NCBI GenBank assembly: GCA_008360975.2
Contig: CM039189.1
Span: 12,776,056-12,840,055 of the forward strand
DNA: 64,000 bases
Origin: Lichenostomus cassidix
Lineage: Eukaryota > Chordata > Aves > Passeriformes > Meliphagidae
Direction of reading: 5' to 3'
Shown here: positions 13,901 to 26,630 of the stretch, piece after piece
Layout of the letters: the number at the start of each line of letters is the position of its first letter
Position numbering within the stretch: the stretch's first letter is position 1
The notes under the pieces: model-generated
Told to the model about the DNA's origin: nothing
Database searches by the model: none
What the model saw: only the letters and a program-made list of their open reading frames with translations
Position numbers and translations under genes: made by a program

Positions 13901-16900
13901 GGATTCTTTGTGATTTATTATTTACCACTTCAAACTCTCATTCTCTGATTTAATTAGGGAGAAGGATTTCCATAAGTCCCCTCCCTTCCAAATTTGAATA
14001 CCCCTGCATTATTGCTACGGCCAGCTACACCTATCCCACATTGATGTGGCTCTAAACCAGCTACGAATTAGGCTCTGTGTTTAGCGTTTGGAATTTTAGG
14101 CAGGTTGGTCAGACAGCAGATAACTGAAATTCAGTGGATGTTATGTTGGGCAGTGACTTCTTAATCTGCACTTACTAGCAGGAATAATAGACCTCCTAAC
14201 CTTCTCCCCTCACTCAGTTTTTCAAGGGACTGCAACAAGTGATACTTTTCAATTGTCCTTAGAGCTATGGGAAAGATAATATATCTGCAAGTGCCAGTTT
14301 CCCTTGCTTGGGCAATTCACATTATTTTCTCCTTGAAGGCTTTATTAGCAATACATCAGCCACTGTTGTGTAAACAAGGAGGGTATTTTGATCCTTGGGA
14401 GGTTTTTACTACTACCAGTTGGATAGCTATTTGAAAAGGAAAATATCTCCTAAAATGTGGCTTAAGTTGGGGAGTACAGCTAGTCTGTTCTAACTTGACA
14501 TGTATTTCAAATATGTATTTCCCATGTTTTTAAAGCATTGGTTGAATTGTGATCTACAGTGCCTGTTCTAAATTTAGTAATTCAGAATAGAATCCTGAAC
14601 ACAATAATATAAATAATAGAGATTTTTATTCAAATGTCACTGGCAAATTTGTATCATTATATATCAAGATTGAAATTGGGTCCTCCAAAGGGCATTTTTT
14701 CTCAAAGTACTTTCCTGGGTTGCATATTTTTTATTTCGTATTCAGCATGAGGAGTCTGCTGCATTTAATAAAATAAAATGAAGGTCACAGAAGATCACTG
14801 GTTTTCCCATAATGTGTCCCAGTAGATGACTGGAAAAAAGGTAGTGTTTGAAATGCACTGAGTATATTCTGTGCAGACTATGTATAAAACTTGTGTCATT
14901 TTTTAATTACAGGGAGGAATTCTTGTTTTTATTGTGTTTATTTCATTGCATACAGTCTTTCAGCTGTACCACTCCAGTTTTAATTTCCAAAGTGTATACA
15001 TGTTTTAGCATCACCACCTCAGGGAGTTCCTGAAGTGAGTCAATAGGTGTTGATCTTCCCATGGTGGGCTGAATGTGAAGCTCATTGGGTCAATAAAAGG
15101 ACTTGCAGTGACCTAAACACTCTTTGTGTCAAGTTCTGTCTCACTCATGCACCAGTGCCCCATTAGGCTGTTGAGGGAAGTTGGCTGCTGAAGATGCTTC
15201 TCTAAAATGTAGTTGTCTAATGAAGCTCATTAATGCATTTTTCATTAGAACAAGAATATTGAACATCCAGGTTAAATTCTAAAGAATCTGTCCTGCACTC
15301 ATTGAGGTTAATGACAAAGCTCCCAATGATATTAGTGATGCAGGATGAGAACTTAATTGAGGTAATTAAGATTCTGCTTACCTAAAATTCCCTATTATTT
15401 TCAAGTAGATAAAATATTACAAAATTGCTACTATGAAGAGTTGTATAATGTTGGATCTCAACACATCCTTCAGACATGACAGCAATTCAGTGGGAGATAA
15501 TACTATTTCTTTATTTTGCACTTGATTCATACAGTACCCTTGTAATCTTCTAGAGGCTTGTGTATGTGAAAACCGTTGTGGAAAATAGGGTTCTTTTTGT
15601 TTTGGAGCTCAAATATTGTCCTTATTGTATATTTATTGATAACATGGGCCATGTGTTGCTGAATCCCAGTAAGGATATGGAGGTCAAATTCAGTGCTGGT
15701 AGGGATGGAAAAGGCACTGTAGTCATACTATGGTATTGTACAAGTTGCAGAGAATAGTTTAATTAAATGCAGCTCACTTTGCAGTACTGCAGACTTAGTA
15801 AAGTCACTGTTTGGACCAAAAGAAATGCTGTTTTGTTGCTAAGTAGAATAGATAGGATATCCAGCTGTAGTGCCTTCCAGGGAGTCTAAAGCCTCTGTAA
15901 TAAATGATTGTGTCAGGATGCCTAATTTAAATAGTTACCCTAACACCTGCTCATTCCTGCCGCCTTTGGACACCCCTAACCTTCTCCTTCCCTCCTTGGC
16001 ATCCCCAGCAGATTAACAACTCCCTCCTCAATTAGGCTGCCATAATGGCTGCTTTGATCATGCTCTGAGCTCGATATGGAAATTATCTTGATTAAGAACC
16101 CTCACCGCTGCAGAGAAGCAACAATGCAAAAGGTGGGCGAGCAGAGAGACCCCGTAGGTGCAGGCAGGAGCAGCCCTGGGGACCCACAGCTCTGGGCAGC
16201 CAGAGCTGGAGCCTCCCCTCTGAAACAGGAGCTGGCTGCGTGTTTGTACACCTAAATAATGTATCGGGAGAGCACGGGGCTTTCGGTAGGAAAGCAGCAT
16301 TTTAGGTGGTGTGGAAAAAAGCGAATCAGATCTTCTGTACTTCACAGCTGTCTCCTCCTGAAATACTTGCTTTAGATAGGTGGGGAGAGATTTGTTTAGA
16401 GGAAAACTCTGACCTGCGATGGTGAAGCACCATGCAAAATACATTAATTACTGAGGAAATTACCTTCCACATCTGTAGTAGTGGTGTAACACTTCTATCT
16501 TGCTGGTTTTGAATTTATATTTGAGCACCCCACAATGATTTTTTTCTGGGTGTGGTGCAGAGCTTTCTTACCCCTTGCATTCATTATGGGTTGTATTAAG
16601 ATCAATGCACAGCTTTGGCAACACAGTCTTCAAGCTATTAGCTGTGTGCATCCAAATTAAATAATTGGCAAATGCAAAGTTTTCTTTTTTGTGTTGTGCT
16701 ACAGTGTCTGGTCATCCTTCTTGTTACTTTCTAATATAAATAGTAATAAATATGGAACTCCTACACATAATTATGGAAAATTTCTTCGTTTCTGTCTTAG
16801 TACTTAGATATTTCAGGGATCCTGATTTTTCCTTTATTTTGTTTAAACATTCATTAGCTGGTTCTCTAAAAGCTGGGAGCATTCCTGCCATACACATTGT

Positions 16901-19678
16901 GATGGTTGGTGAGGAAAGCACTCAAATTCCAGGACTGAAAAGCAGAATTCAAACTCAGAAGCCTTGAATTTGAGTCCAGGTGGAAGTTAATTATCCTGTC
17001 CCTTTATCTCCCGTGTCTTTCATGTTTGCAATGAGGCATATGGATACGCAGTGCCTTTACTGGTGATTAACAGCAGTTTGAGCGGCTGGAAAAGGTGCCT
17101 GTTTCCTTTACTTGCTCTGGAAATGGTACCTGTGTTGCCATTGTCACTCCCTGCTGCCCAGGGAGCATGTCAGAGCTGCATATATTCCTTAGGAGTTTTT
17201 TAATTACCTCGTTGCTTACAAAAGCTGAAATAGTTTTCCTTTCTCCATGTAATTTATTACTCAGAGGATGCTCTAAAGTATCTACGTAGAATTATTCCAT
17301 GATTCACAGAATGTGCCAGAACCTTAAGTATGTTGTAAAAACTGTGTGGTATATCCCTATCCTCTCTATAATAGTCTTTCAAAAATCCACAAATATTTCA
17401 TAGAAGGTAAGGTCAGGGAAGAAAGCCTTTCACTCTGACAGGTATTTTCCAAGATTGCTTGCTACTCTTGTCTCATACCTATTTATGGGAACATTTAAAG
17501 TGACAGCACATTTACCTTAAAGTACATTTATCACATGGCTCTTCTTGTTTTCCAAAGGTATGACTGTATATTTTGGTTTAGCAGATTCATCTGCAGGATC
17601 CCTAGCTTTTATGTTTCCAAGGGCTCTACTTTCTACCCCTGAGTTCTCAGATATGTTTCAGAAGCTGTACTGAATGAGAAGGGGGTTGCTGTACTATTTG
17701 CATACCCATAAGCACTCTTTAAACAGCTTGCCGTCATTAAAATTAACCACATAACTTTTCCACTATAAATTATACTGTGACAACTGACTCCACCCCATCA
17801 TTTTATTGAAACTAGAGAGTATATGAACTCTTATATTGTTTCTTGATTCCATTTCTAAGGTGTATATCACTTGGTTTGTAAACAAGAAAATGCCCCATTT
17901 TTAAATTTAAGGTTGTGATTCCAAATATTGCCATGTGGTAGCAATTGTACAATAATTAAACCTATGATTTTTTTTGTTTTTAACACTAGGGCTGTATTTG
18001 GTATTTTAAACTCAGGAAATTGTAGAGGAGCATATTATTTAAAATGAGCCAGAATTATCAGGTATTTTAGTGAGATTAATTGTTTTACTTTCTCCCATAG
18101 GTTAGGGTATATTCTGTTGAGCCAGTGATGTACACAAGGACACTAAGGGTTATTATTAGCACCCAGCTTGTCACCTGCTGGGATGATTTGGCTTTCACCA
18201 GTGCACATATTCCCAAGGAAATTATACATGTCTTCATGGCTTCTATCAGCTTCTGAGGTGACAAGGCTTTGGGTTTCTTAACGATGGGAGTAAAAGCATA
18301 TTTCTTTTGTCAGCTGGCCACTCTGAATACTGATGATGGAAATTCCCCTTTCTTCCTCTTCCTCTTTGCCTCCTTAACACATGGTTTCCAATCAAAAATG
18401 TGATTGTGATAACTGGAAATATAAATTGTTGTCAAAATACACTTTTATAGAAAATAAAAGCATATTTATTTTTATTCTGTTACCAGTATCCTGTGCAGAG
18501 GAAATAATTCAACGGGAAATCCTGTTGACACGACATTTCTGACACATCAGCCTTTGTGTGTCTTACCTCCCTTTTTCAGAGGTTTCTGATTCAGAAGCTT
18601 CTCCTTCCTGACAGGTGCTGTGCTCAGAGAGTTCACAGTTGGTAAACTGGAGATAACCTTCCAGGAGGGGGGTTTAGAAAGACCATGGGACTTGAGAAAT
18701 TTTGAAGATGCAATGTATTTAATGGCAAGAAAGAAAAGGGTAGAGTGCTTTTTGTGAGCTGGCAGAGGATCAAGTGTGTATGATGTGAAGGAAAAAAGGA
18801 AGGAGATTCTTGCAGCCTGAGAACAGACATCTGGCTGGCAAAAGAAAAGAAGTATCATTGACAGATGAATACTGTTTTAAACTGGGATAATTTTAGATCA
18901 AGAGGGCAAAGTTTTCCTCTCATGCATACAGCTCCACTGAAAGGGGTAGGAAAGGTGCATGAATATGAGAATAAAATGTGGTTCTAAGTGAGAACTGAAG
19001 AACACGTATTTTTATATTAGATTAGACTTTCATGTTTAGCTCACATGGTTTCCATCTGCCATATGCAGGCATTGCTAAAATGCTGCCAGGAACCAGGCTC
19101 TGGTTTGGTGACTTTCATTAAAGGAATTAGTGGTTTCTCTCCAGTTTCAGTGTGGCTGGATTCAAAGTGCAGAAGCCCATTTTCACAGTTTAGCATTAAT
19201 TAGCACTCTAATGGCAGCCTCAGCAGGCAGGTGAAGGATTAAATGGGCATGAAGACCAAACTGTCTCTTTCCCGTAGTGGCGATTTCTTGAGACATTCTG
19301 GGCTGACGTGGGGATGTGTGCATGGCTGCTGCCTGGCTGTTCTTGTTGCAGGTGACTGAAGGACTGTGATCTGCAGCTCTGTCAGTGCAGCACTCATCTC
19401 TCCTCTGTTCATTAAAGTGCACTCACACTCCCCACACACACCCAAACCCTAACAAAAACACAATCATAAAAACCCCTTAATTCTGCTGACTCAGAGAGAC
19501 ACATTCTTGCCCTTCTGAGTGAGGGGTGAGAGCTGTTTAGGAGAATTTAAATGAGATCCTTGCCAGCTGTACACAGGAAGGATCGACGCTGTTAGATTAA
19601 AAGGCTGAGACGCTGCTGCTTGCTTTAGGTTTTGCTGAATCATTTAACAAGGTGTAGAAAGTAGGTAAGCCCTGACTC

Positions 19679-19698
19679 TTTTTTTTTTTTTTTTTTTT
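19679..19698. repeat. Poly(T) tract, 20 bases
   Basis: An uninterrupted run of 20 T on the + strand. It could be a simple homopolymer or the poly(A) end of an old minus-strand retroposon. No recognisable element body flanks it. Confidence 0.9.
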
Positions 19699-22600
19699 GC
19701 TGAAGAGAGCCTCACAGGGTTCTATTTGAGTATTGCATGGAGACTGGAAAACTTAGAAGGGCAATTGTAATAAGTTTCAGTGAACCTGGAAGGCAGGACC
19801 CAGCCTGGTGTGAGTCAGAGGGTGTAACTCTGGCTTCTCTCCTGAATTTCATTAAGCAGACATACGTGCTTTATGTTTATGTATACTGTATATTAAGTAT
19901 ATAATTACAGAAAATTACATCCAGTTGTAAATTTGCTGCTCACACTGAATGTTGAAAAACATTAAAATTTGACAAAGATTTTTAAAATTTTAATTTTTTA
20001 AGAGGCTAAATCATGCTCAAATGAAATGTAAAAAAAATTATAAAAAGCCTTCACTAGTTATTTGATATTTCTAATAGCTTTTATTGATGGGAATTCATAT
20101 TTCTATTTTGTATGAGACAGGTTTCCAGATTTTAGTTGTGTAATTAAAATATGAAATGTCTGAGAAGCAGAATTCTAGAAACCAGTGTTAAGAATCACCT
20201 CTCACAGCTCACTTACTCAGTTAAGAAGTTGGCTGGCTTCAGTGTAATTTAAATGGTCAAGAATGTTCCTTAGGACTCTGTGCCTCTTTGTTAAAGTTCA
20301 AATAATCAGATACTTTCATGTACCATGTTTTGACATAATCCCATTTTTATGAATGAGTTTAAAAAAGGAGGGAGATGTCTCTTACTAGAAAATAGTTTGC
20401 CTTCACTTTCCTTCCTGATATCTGCTCCTTTCAGCATCTTGACTAACAAGGAGTATATACATAAAATGGCAGAGAATCCAGCTGTAGGAGAATATTTTTG
20501 AAATTATCACTTCCTGCCTAATTGGACCCTGACTGAACAGTGGGGTTTTGTGTGCTGGGCTGCAGCAGAGGGTGGCTGTGCACGGCTGCTGGGATTCCCT
20601 GAAAGAGGAGCTGAGTGCTGTGAACTCCAGACCTCTGCGCAGTGTCAGAAGCTCTTACTGTGCCAATGTAATCTTCTAATCGACATGCTTGCCAGAATGA
20701 CTTTTTCCCTTCAAAGATAGAATGGGAAAGCACAGTTGTCATTTAAATTGCCTCTGTCTTTGTAGTAGTTGGTAGTGATCTGTTGACCAGGATTGGATAA
20801 TTTAAAAGCTGTTTAACAAAATAACATGCTTGTCTGTGTGAAACATATACAGTGCTGAGAGACGGGGAGAAAAGTCTCCCTTGACGGAGTTCGTGGGATT
20901 CTTTAGAAACTGCAGGATGCTGAGACTTGTCTGTGGAATTACAAAAGCTTTGCGGAGCCCATGTTGAGCATTTGCATGAATTTCAGATGGCGAAGTGTGT
21001 TCAGCTGTCTCCGTGCACCCTCCCGTGTGTGCATGTGAGCACTTCACTGCGCAGGGAGAGCATTCTCAGCACAGTTTGCATCGGGCTTTGCATTTGTTAA
21101 ACATATATTATTGAAATGCTGCCCAGGACACATCACTTCATCTTGTGTAGAACTTAAATCATCGTGTTGCATGATATGGTAAAATAAAAGAGATTGTGAA
21201 AGAGACAACCGTAAACATTCTGTTTGAAAAGATGTGCTCTTTTCAAAAGACCTTTCTGTTGCAGCCAAATAACACAAGAAGCAATATTTCCTTGCTCACA
21301 GAGACATATATATATATATTTTTCTGCAGAGATTTGTTTTGGATTCTTAGTGCTTCCAGTATCTGCATTCTTTGAAATAATTTTATACTTCCATGTTGAC
21401 TTTCTCGGTGCTTTAAGTTTTAATCAAAGGTTCCTTGCTTCTGATGTCGAGTACTGATGTTAGCCTGTTTACATTCCAGTTTTTCCTCTGTATGGGGTGA
21501 ACATTCAAATGTGATGGTGCCTTTTTGCTTTTATCTACCAAACTTAGCTCACTCTCTTATTATTGACAGCTCAAAAAGATGGTATGCTAGTGGGCAGGGT
21601 GCTGTGAATTATTAACTCTTCTTTGCGCTTTGACAAATTTAGGTTATCTTTGTAAAGACAAATAGTTTCTCTGAAGGAACTAAGATAGTGGAATGGTAAA
21701 TAAGGCTTTGCAAACTTAAAATAAATTTTTTTAGCCAAATTTGAATTTTTCGTATTTCTGAAATATGATTCTGAGTTATGGTTCTTTCATAGGACTTCTA
21801 TTTTTCATTTCATAGACTAAAGTATCAGAGAAGAGATTTTTGATTGTGATGTTTCCTTTCAGTTTGTCTTTCTATATGGATTGATCAATAAAGCATTAAA
21901 GAATCTATATTGCCACTAAACATCCCCTCTACATTTTTTTCTTAGAAATGCAATTTCAAAAAAGCAATTTATTTTCTCCTTTCATTAAAGAGCCTGAACT
22001 CAACTAATTTGTGAGCCGATAAAATGTACAGGAAACATATGTTTGCCAGGAAGCTTTTCTATAATCAAAACGGTCAGCAGGATAGAAATAATGGGGTTTT
22101 TTCTCATTAGGTGTTAATCTTCTTCCATTAAAAAAAAAAAATTAAAAATTGGCATACAACACTGATTAATATACACAAGCACGAGTGAATCAGAGGACAG
22201 CATATGCTGCATTAGGTAATAGACGCTTATTTGAGTTAATGTTTAGGTTGTGCTGGAAGTCCCAGCCCAGGCACCAGGAAGGTCTTTGCAACCTGGGAGC
22301 ATTTTGGGTGGCAGACAGCTGGAGTGGTGTCATCCAGGGCAGAGTTTGCCTTGAAGCAATTAGCAGGAGGAGGAGGAGTGTTGATTTCAGCTGCCGGAGG
22401 ACAGCCAAACAAAATAGGTTTGTTCGAGGTGGGGTAAGGCAAGCAGCAAGTTTAATACAGGTTGTTTAAGAAAATACAGCATTGGGAATACTCATACAAG
22501 ATTGCGTTGGAAATACAGAGTTACTGGTGACAACAGTAATTATTGACAGAGCCACATACTTACGTCTAAAAAAACTCTGGAATGATGCTGGAGCATTCAG

Positions 22601-25600
22601 ATGCCGGTTGTTCAGACTTCCATCCTGTGGCAGTGCATCTGTTTATCAGGAATTATCTCCTGAATGTAAATGAATTTCAGTCCTAAGTCATTGCACCTGT
22701 TGCCAAGAGGTATTTATTCCAATCACTTGCCTAAAGCTCAGGGAGTTATTGCTTGACGTTTTATAGCTCCAAAAAAAGCTGTAGTTTCAAAATCATTTGT
22801 TCAGAGAGGAGAAAATGGAGCAAAACAGTTCATTTTACCCTAAGCACTGCTATTTGGCAGTATTCACATTTGCACGGCACAAAGCTGCAATATTGATTTT
22901 TTGCTTACAGGGCCTCCCACAAGTTCTTTCTTCGATTGTCAGGATTGCAAGATGGATTGAATTACACTTTGCTTGTTGATACACTTATTTTTTTCTTTGG
23001 TGATAGGAAAAAATTACAGATAAAGCTTCAGCATAAAGATCACAGCAGCTCTGCTAGTGGACTTTGAATTTATATATTTTATTTAGTTAAAATTCTTTCT
23101 GCACCACAGAGATTCCTTAGAGCAGCATTCCCACCTAACGCACGCTGCATTGTTTTGCTTTATTGCTCTCTGCTTTTGCCATGTAAAACCTACATTGCAA
23201 TCTCAGGTGTGTCCTGTGTTGCCTGTGAAGTGATCTAACCTTGCTCTAATATTTTTAATGTTTTTCCTAATACAAAACTTCTTGTGGATGCCTGCAGGGG
23301 GGAAAAACTGCAGGATAAAACACATTCATAGTCCTTATAGCAGTTGCCATAGATGATGAAGTAAGATTTGCAGGCTGCTGATTTCTCTGTAGCAAACGGC
23401 AGAGGTCTCATATTTGAATTCAGAGTATTTCCTAGCAGAAGTGGAGCCTGTGCTGCAGGATCTACAGGGAGGGTCAGTGCTGCTCACAGGGAGCTAGCTG
23501 TGGGTTTGTCAGCCCAGAGCTATCCGTGCTGCTGAGCTGCTGCTGCACATGGAGCCACTGACACCTCAGCAGCTGTACCCCGTGCCCCTTCCCTCCTGCC
23601 CTGGTGCAAACACTTCTTTGGACAGCTGTAGATGCTGCTCCCCTTCTTGCTGACAGAAATCCAAGAAGTTTGGGAGGCTGCAGGCCATGGAATCCCTGCT
23701 GAGTGCAGGAGATGAAGCACCGTTGCTGCCAGCTGGAGGGACGAGCTTCCCGGGGACAGCATCACACTGGACAGGAGCAGTAGGATGTAGGAATGGCAGT
23801 GACTAGCAGCATTATATTTGGTCCCACCGTGGCTGTTGTGATGGTAATTCATCAAAGGAGATGCTGTATTCACATGTGGTGAGGGCTCTGCAAGTAACCA
23901 TCTCTGTGCCTGTTTCATGCCCTCACTGAGCTGTGAGCGACTTCTGTCTTCATTGTGTTAATTTGCGGCATGGGAGGAACGTGTAGGGTATTAATGTGAT
24001 GGATTCGTGTTTTAGCTCTCTCCAGCTTTCATCTCGTGACACCTCAGCAAGCCTCTAATAATAGTGTTTGTTGTTGCTCATGCTATGTGCAGCCAAGCTG
24101 ACGGCCAGGAGTGAATTTGAGATGGAACTTGATGCTTTCCATAGCAATATGGCTTCTTCCCTCATTAACAAATACTGAAACATACTGGCAGAGTAACAGT
24201 GCTGGTTTTCTGTAGGGTATGGTTCCACAAAGTATAAAGGCAGATCTTTATCCATGGATATTAATTCAGTAGAAAAAGTGATGGCCTCTGGTTCATGGGA
24301 AAGTTTACTGTCAAGGGGTTATCTCAAGTTGTTCTTGATTTTCTTAGATCCTTACTTCCTTGCTGCTTCTAAGGCAATATACTTTTTAAGAAAAGTTTAT
24401 TTTATTTGCTTTCAAAAACCAGAGAGCTCCAACTTCCCATACTTAGGAGCTATTTCTCTTTGCTGTCACAACTGGTCTCCAGCAGCCTGCGAAATATTAA
24501 TGGCCTTGTGCTGCCGTATTACGAAGGCATTTTTAAAAACCAGGAAATCCTGCTGAAAAATTAGGATGTACTGTTTTAAAGAAATAGGTTTTTAACACTG
24601 CCACATTACCCAGCTTGTCTTTCAAAATTCACACAGTTTTGTAAGAAATAGAAATACTCTGTTTAATAACAATCCGTCACTAACTGTGTACAAGAACCTA
24701 GTATACAGATAGTTTTTTTTCTGATGTAATATATTCTTTTGCATTAAGAAATTTCTCTAAAAGTCCAAACATCTGTATGAATAGCAGAACCTTGTTTTGT
24801 TTCTAAAATACTTTTTATTGCTTCTTTGGATAACTTATTTTTAGGAATTATGTAGAAAAAAACATTAAAAATTAAAATACTGTAAAACACGTACCATTTT
24901 TGTGAGAAATTGAGAGATTTTATACAGTACACATCTGCAATTTGTTGTACTGCTAATTTCTGTATTTGTTTCAAAATCTTATCTGTACATAATTTAATTT
25001 ATGTAAAAGACACAGTAAGGAGCCCTGGAGTTCAACCAGGTGAAGTGTCAGCATGTATATTGGATCATGTCCATGCTGAGGTCACAAAACAGCTGAGCAA
25101 AAGTAACCAACCCTTCCTGGAGCAAAGGAGACACAAAGTAAGAAAAACTAATGAAGCTGGAAGTTGGAACTATGGCTTTGGGGTTTTTTTGTGGTTGTAT
25201 TGTTTTCTTTTTTAAAATCACTTCTGCAAATCCTGCCTGCTCTGCTGCTTCCTGCTTTCAGACACAGCCTGTCTGACTGTGCCCAGGGAGTGGAGACAGA
25301 AGCAGAGAGAAAAGAGGTGGAAACTGGAATGTGCAGTGTAGCCATGCAGACAGGCACCACTGTCTGCCCTGCCCAGGATTAGAAGCAGTGAAAAGGAATT
25401 TTCTCCTTTCCCAGATTAAGGACAGAGAAGCCGTGGTGTAGGGATGTGACAGTTCCATGAAAGATGCTTCACTTAACACGGTACCAGGTCAAACTGGAAA
25501 GGTGCACTTCCTTTAGCACACAAGAGTTAGTGCTTATGTGACAAAAAAATAACAGTCCAATGCAATATATCCTTTAGTCTGAATCCTATTTTGTCCTTGG

Positions 25601-25613
25601 TGTGTTTTTTCAG

Positions 25614-25827
25614 GTTTCAGCCGAGCAGCACTACCATTTGGGTTGGTTAGGAGGGAGCTCTCCTGCGAAGGCTACTCCATCGACCTGCGGTGTCCAGGCA
25701 GCGATGTGATCATGATCGAGAGTGCTAACTATGGACGGACAGATGACAAGATCTGTGATGCTGACCCTTTCCAGATGGAGAACACAGAATGCTTCCTTCC
25801 AGACGCCTACAAAATTATGACACAAAG
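25614..25827 (+). CDS. ADGRL2: ADGRL2 exon: first part of the lectin (SUEL/RBL-type) domain
   Basis: This exon encodes the mature N-terminus of latrophilin-2 and most of its rhamnose-binding-type lectin domain, which is extracellular and binds teneurins in this family. The translation contains [15 protein letters not shown], then [17 protein letters not shown] with the family's ANYGR motif, and then the start of the cysteine-rich NNRTQC segment that is completed in the next exon. The 3' splice site is TTTTTTCAG ending at 25613. The exon opens with GT, completing a Gly codon begun upstream, and ends with AG at 25827 before a GTAAAA donor, leaving two bases of an Arg codon. Its 214 nt fit that phase exactly. 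A second AG at 25620 would shift the frame and is not the expected acceptor. The sequence matches latrophilin-2 better than paralogues 1 or 3, judged from remembered family sequences. Confidence 0.95.
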
Positions 25828-26257
25828 GTAAAAATATGAATGTCATGGTGAGGACCAAAAGGAAAAATGCCTGCATTAACACAGAGGCACGTATATACTG
25901 TAAGAAATGTTGAGTTGTAATTGCCACTTTGCTATTCAGGCAGTATTGTTTCTATCTAAAAATATTTAAAGGAAATTAAAACTACCAGTTGCAATTAGAG
26001 GTTCTGGGTTTTTTAAAGTTCTGTAAACAAAGATTAAAAAGCAGGAAGACAACTTCAAGGAGAATGAAACAATTCAGTTATTTGGAGATTCTGTATCTCC
26101 TTGTCTTTCAGGTGGTCAAACAGCCCTGAGAATGTTGCCAAATGGCTGCTGCATTTTTCAGTAAATGCAGGAAATCACTGCTGTAGTTCCCAACAGTAGC
26201 TCCCTCCGACAGAAAGTGTCAGAATGACTACATGCCAGGATGGTTACATGTCATTAT

Positions 26258-26281
26258 ACATGTGTGCACGTGCATACATGT
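26258..26281. repeat. 24-bp near-perfect palindrome with central CACGTG E-box
   Basis: The two 12-base halves meet between 26269 and 26270. They are complementary at 11 of 12 positions, the exception being a G/T pair at 26264/26275. The central ten bases, TGCACGTGCA, form a perfect palindrome containing the canonical CACGTG E-box. The run 26255-26284 also alternates purine and pyrimidine for 30 bases, which is a Z-DNA-prone pattern. It lies about 430 bp downstream of the first lectin exon. Any regulatory role is inference. Confidence 0.55.
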
Positions 26282-26350
26282 GCAAATAAGCACAAGTTAC
26301 ATTCTCTTAGTGACAGTGCTTGTCATTCAGAGAAGACAGAAGAACCAGTA

Positions 26351-26452
26351 GAATCATAAAACCATTTAGGTTGAAAAGACTTTTAGGATAATTGTATCCA
26401 ACCATTAGCCTGGTGCTGCCAATTCCACCTCTAAATCATGTCCCCAACTGCC
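26351..26452 (-). mobile_element. Decayed CR1-type LINE 3'-end fragment
   Basis: On the + strand the stretch begins with GAATCATAAAACCATTTAGG and continues through TTGAAAAGACTTTTAGGATA and ATCCAACC to AATCATGTCCCCAACTGCC. This is the characteristic reverse-complement layout of the 3' terminus of avian CR1 retrotransposons, whose sense strand ends in short ATTCTATG-like repeats, so the element lies on the minus strand. It is severely 5'-truncated, as most CR1 copies are, and has many point differences from the family pattern I remember. It supports an avian or other sauropsid origin for the window. Confidence 0.85.
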
Positions 26453-26608
26453 AATAAAAGTATTTTTAGTACAAAAAGTGCATGAGAGCTCAGATTCACA
26501 GGAAGTCCTGTGCTAAAGGCCGTGTACAGGCAGCAGTCACCTGCTACTGACAGTTGTGGAAATGTCAGCACAAATCTGTCACTGGCATTGCTACTGGCTT
26601 AAAGTAGC

Positions 26609-26630
26609 AAAAAAAAAAAAAAAAAAAAAA
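26609..26630. repeat. Poly(A) tract, 22 bases
   Basis: An uninterrupted run of 22 A on the + strand. It lies about 160 bp downstream of the CR1 fragment but on the side opposite its 3' end, so it is not that element's tail. I see no retrocopy body immediately upstream. Confidence 0.9.

Larger units (their letters stand above)
1..25613 (+). other. ADGRL2: 3' part of a long ADGRL2 intron upstream of the lectin exon
   Basis: This stretch is AT-rich and has no exon that I can recognise. The exon that must precede 25614 should encode a signal peptide and end with a single G of a glycine codon. I searched for a short hydrophobic Met-initiated segment followed by a donor and found none, so that exon probably lies further upstream. 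Contents seen are a 20-base T run at 19679-19698, A runs at 2724-2736 and 22130-22141, a short TA repeat near 21306-21319, and GC-richer patches near 10920-11110, 13600-13790, 16080-16230 and 23440-23760. All open frames here are short, lack family resemblance and are treated as chance. Confidence 0.75.

Noticed and set aside
16058..16444. 128-codon minus-strand open frame
   Set aside because: No family resemblance. Part of it lies in a locally GC-rich stretch that is poor in stop codons.
17281..17315. Possible CR1 terminus (ATTCCATGATTC)
   Set aside because: Too short, and the diagnostic upstream block is missing.
23520..23918. 132-codon minus-strand open frame
   Set aside because: It lies in a GC-rich patch, is rich in Ser/Ala/Leu/His with no domain, and has no splice or promoter context.
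1..25613. Signal-peptide exon of ADGRL2
   Set aside because: No short Met-initiated hydrophobic segment ending in a G before a donor could be found, so it is probably further upstream.
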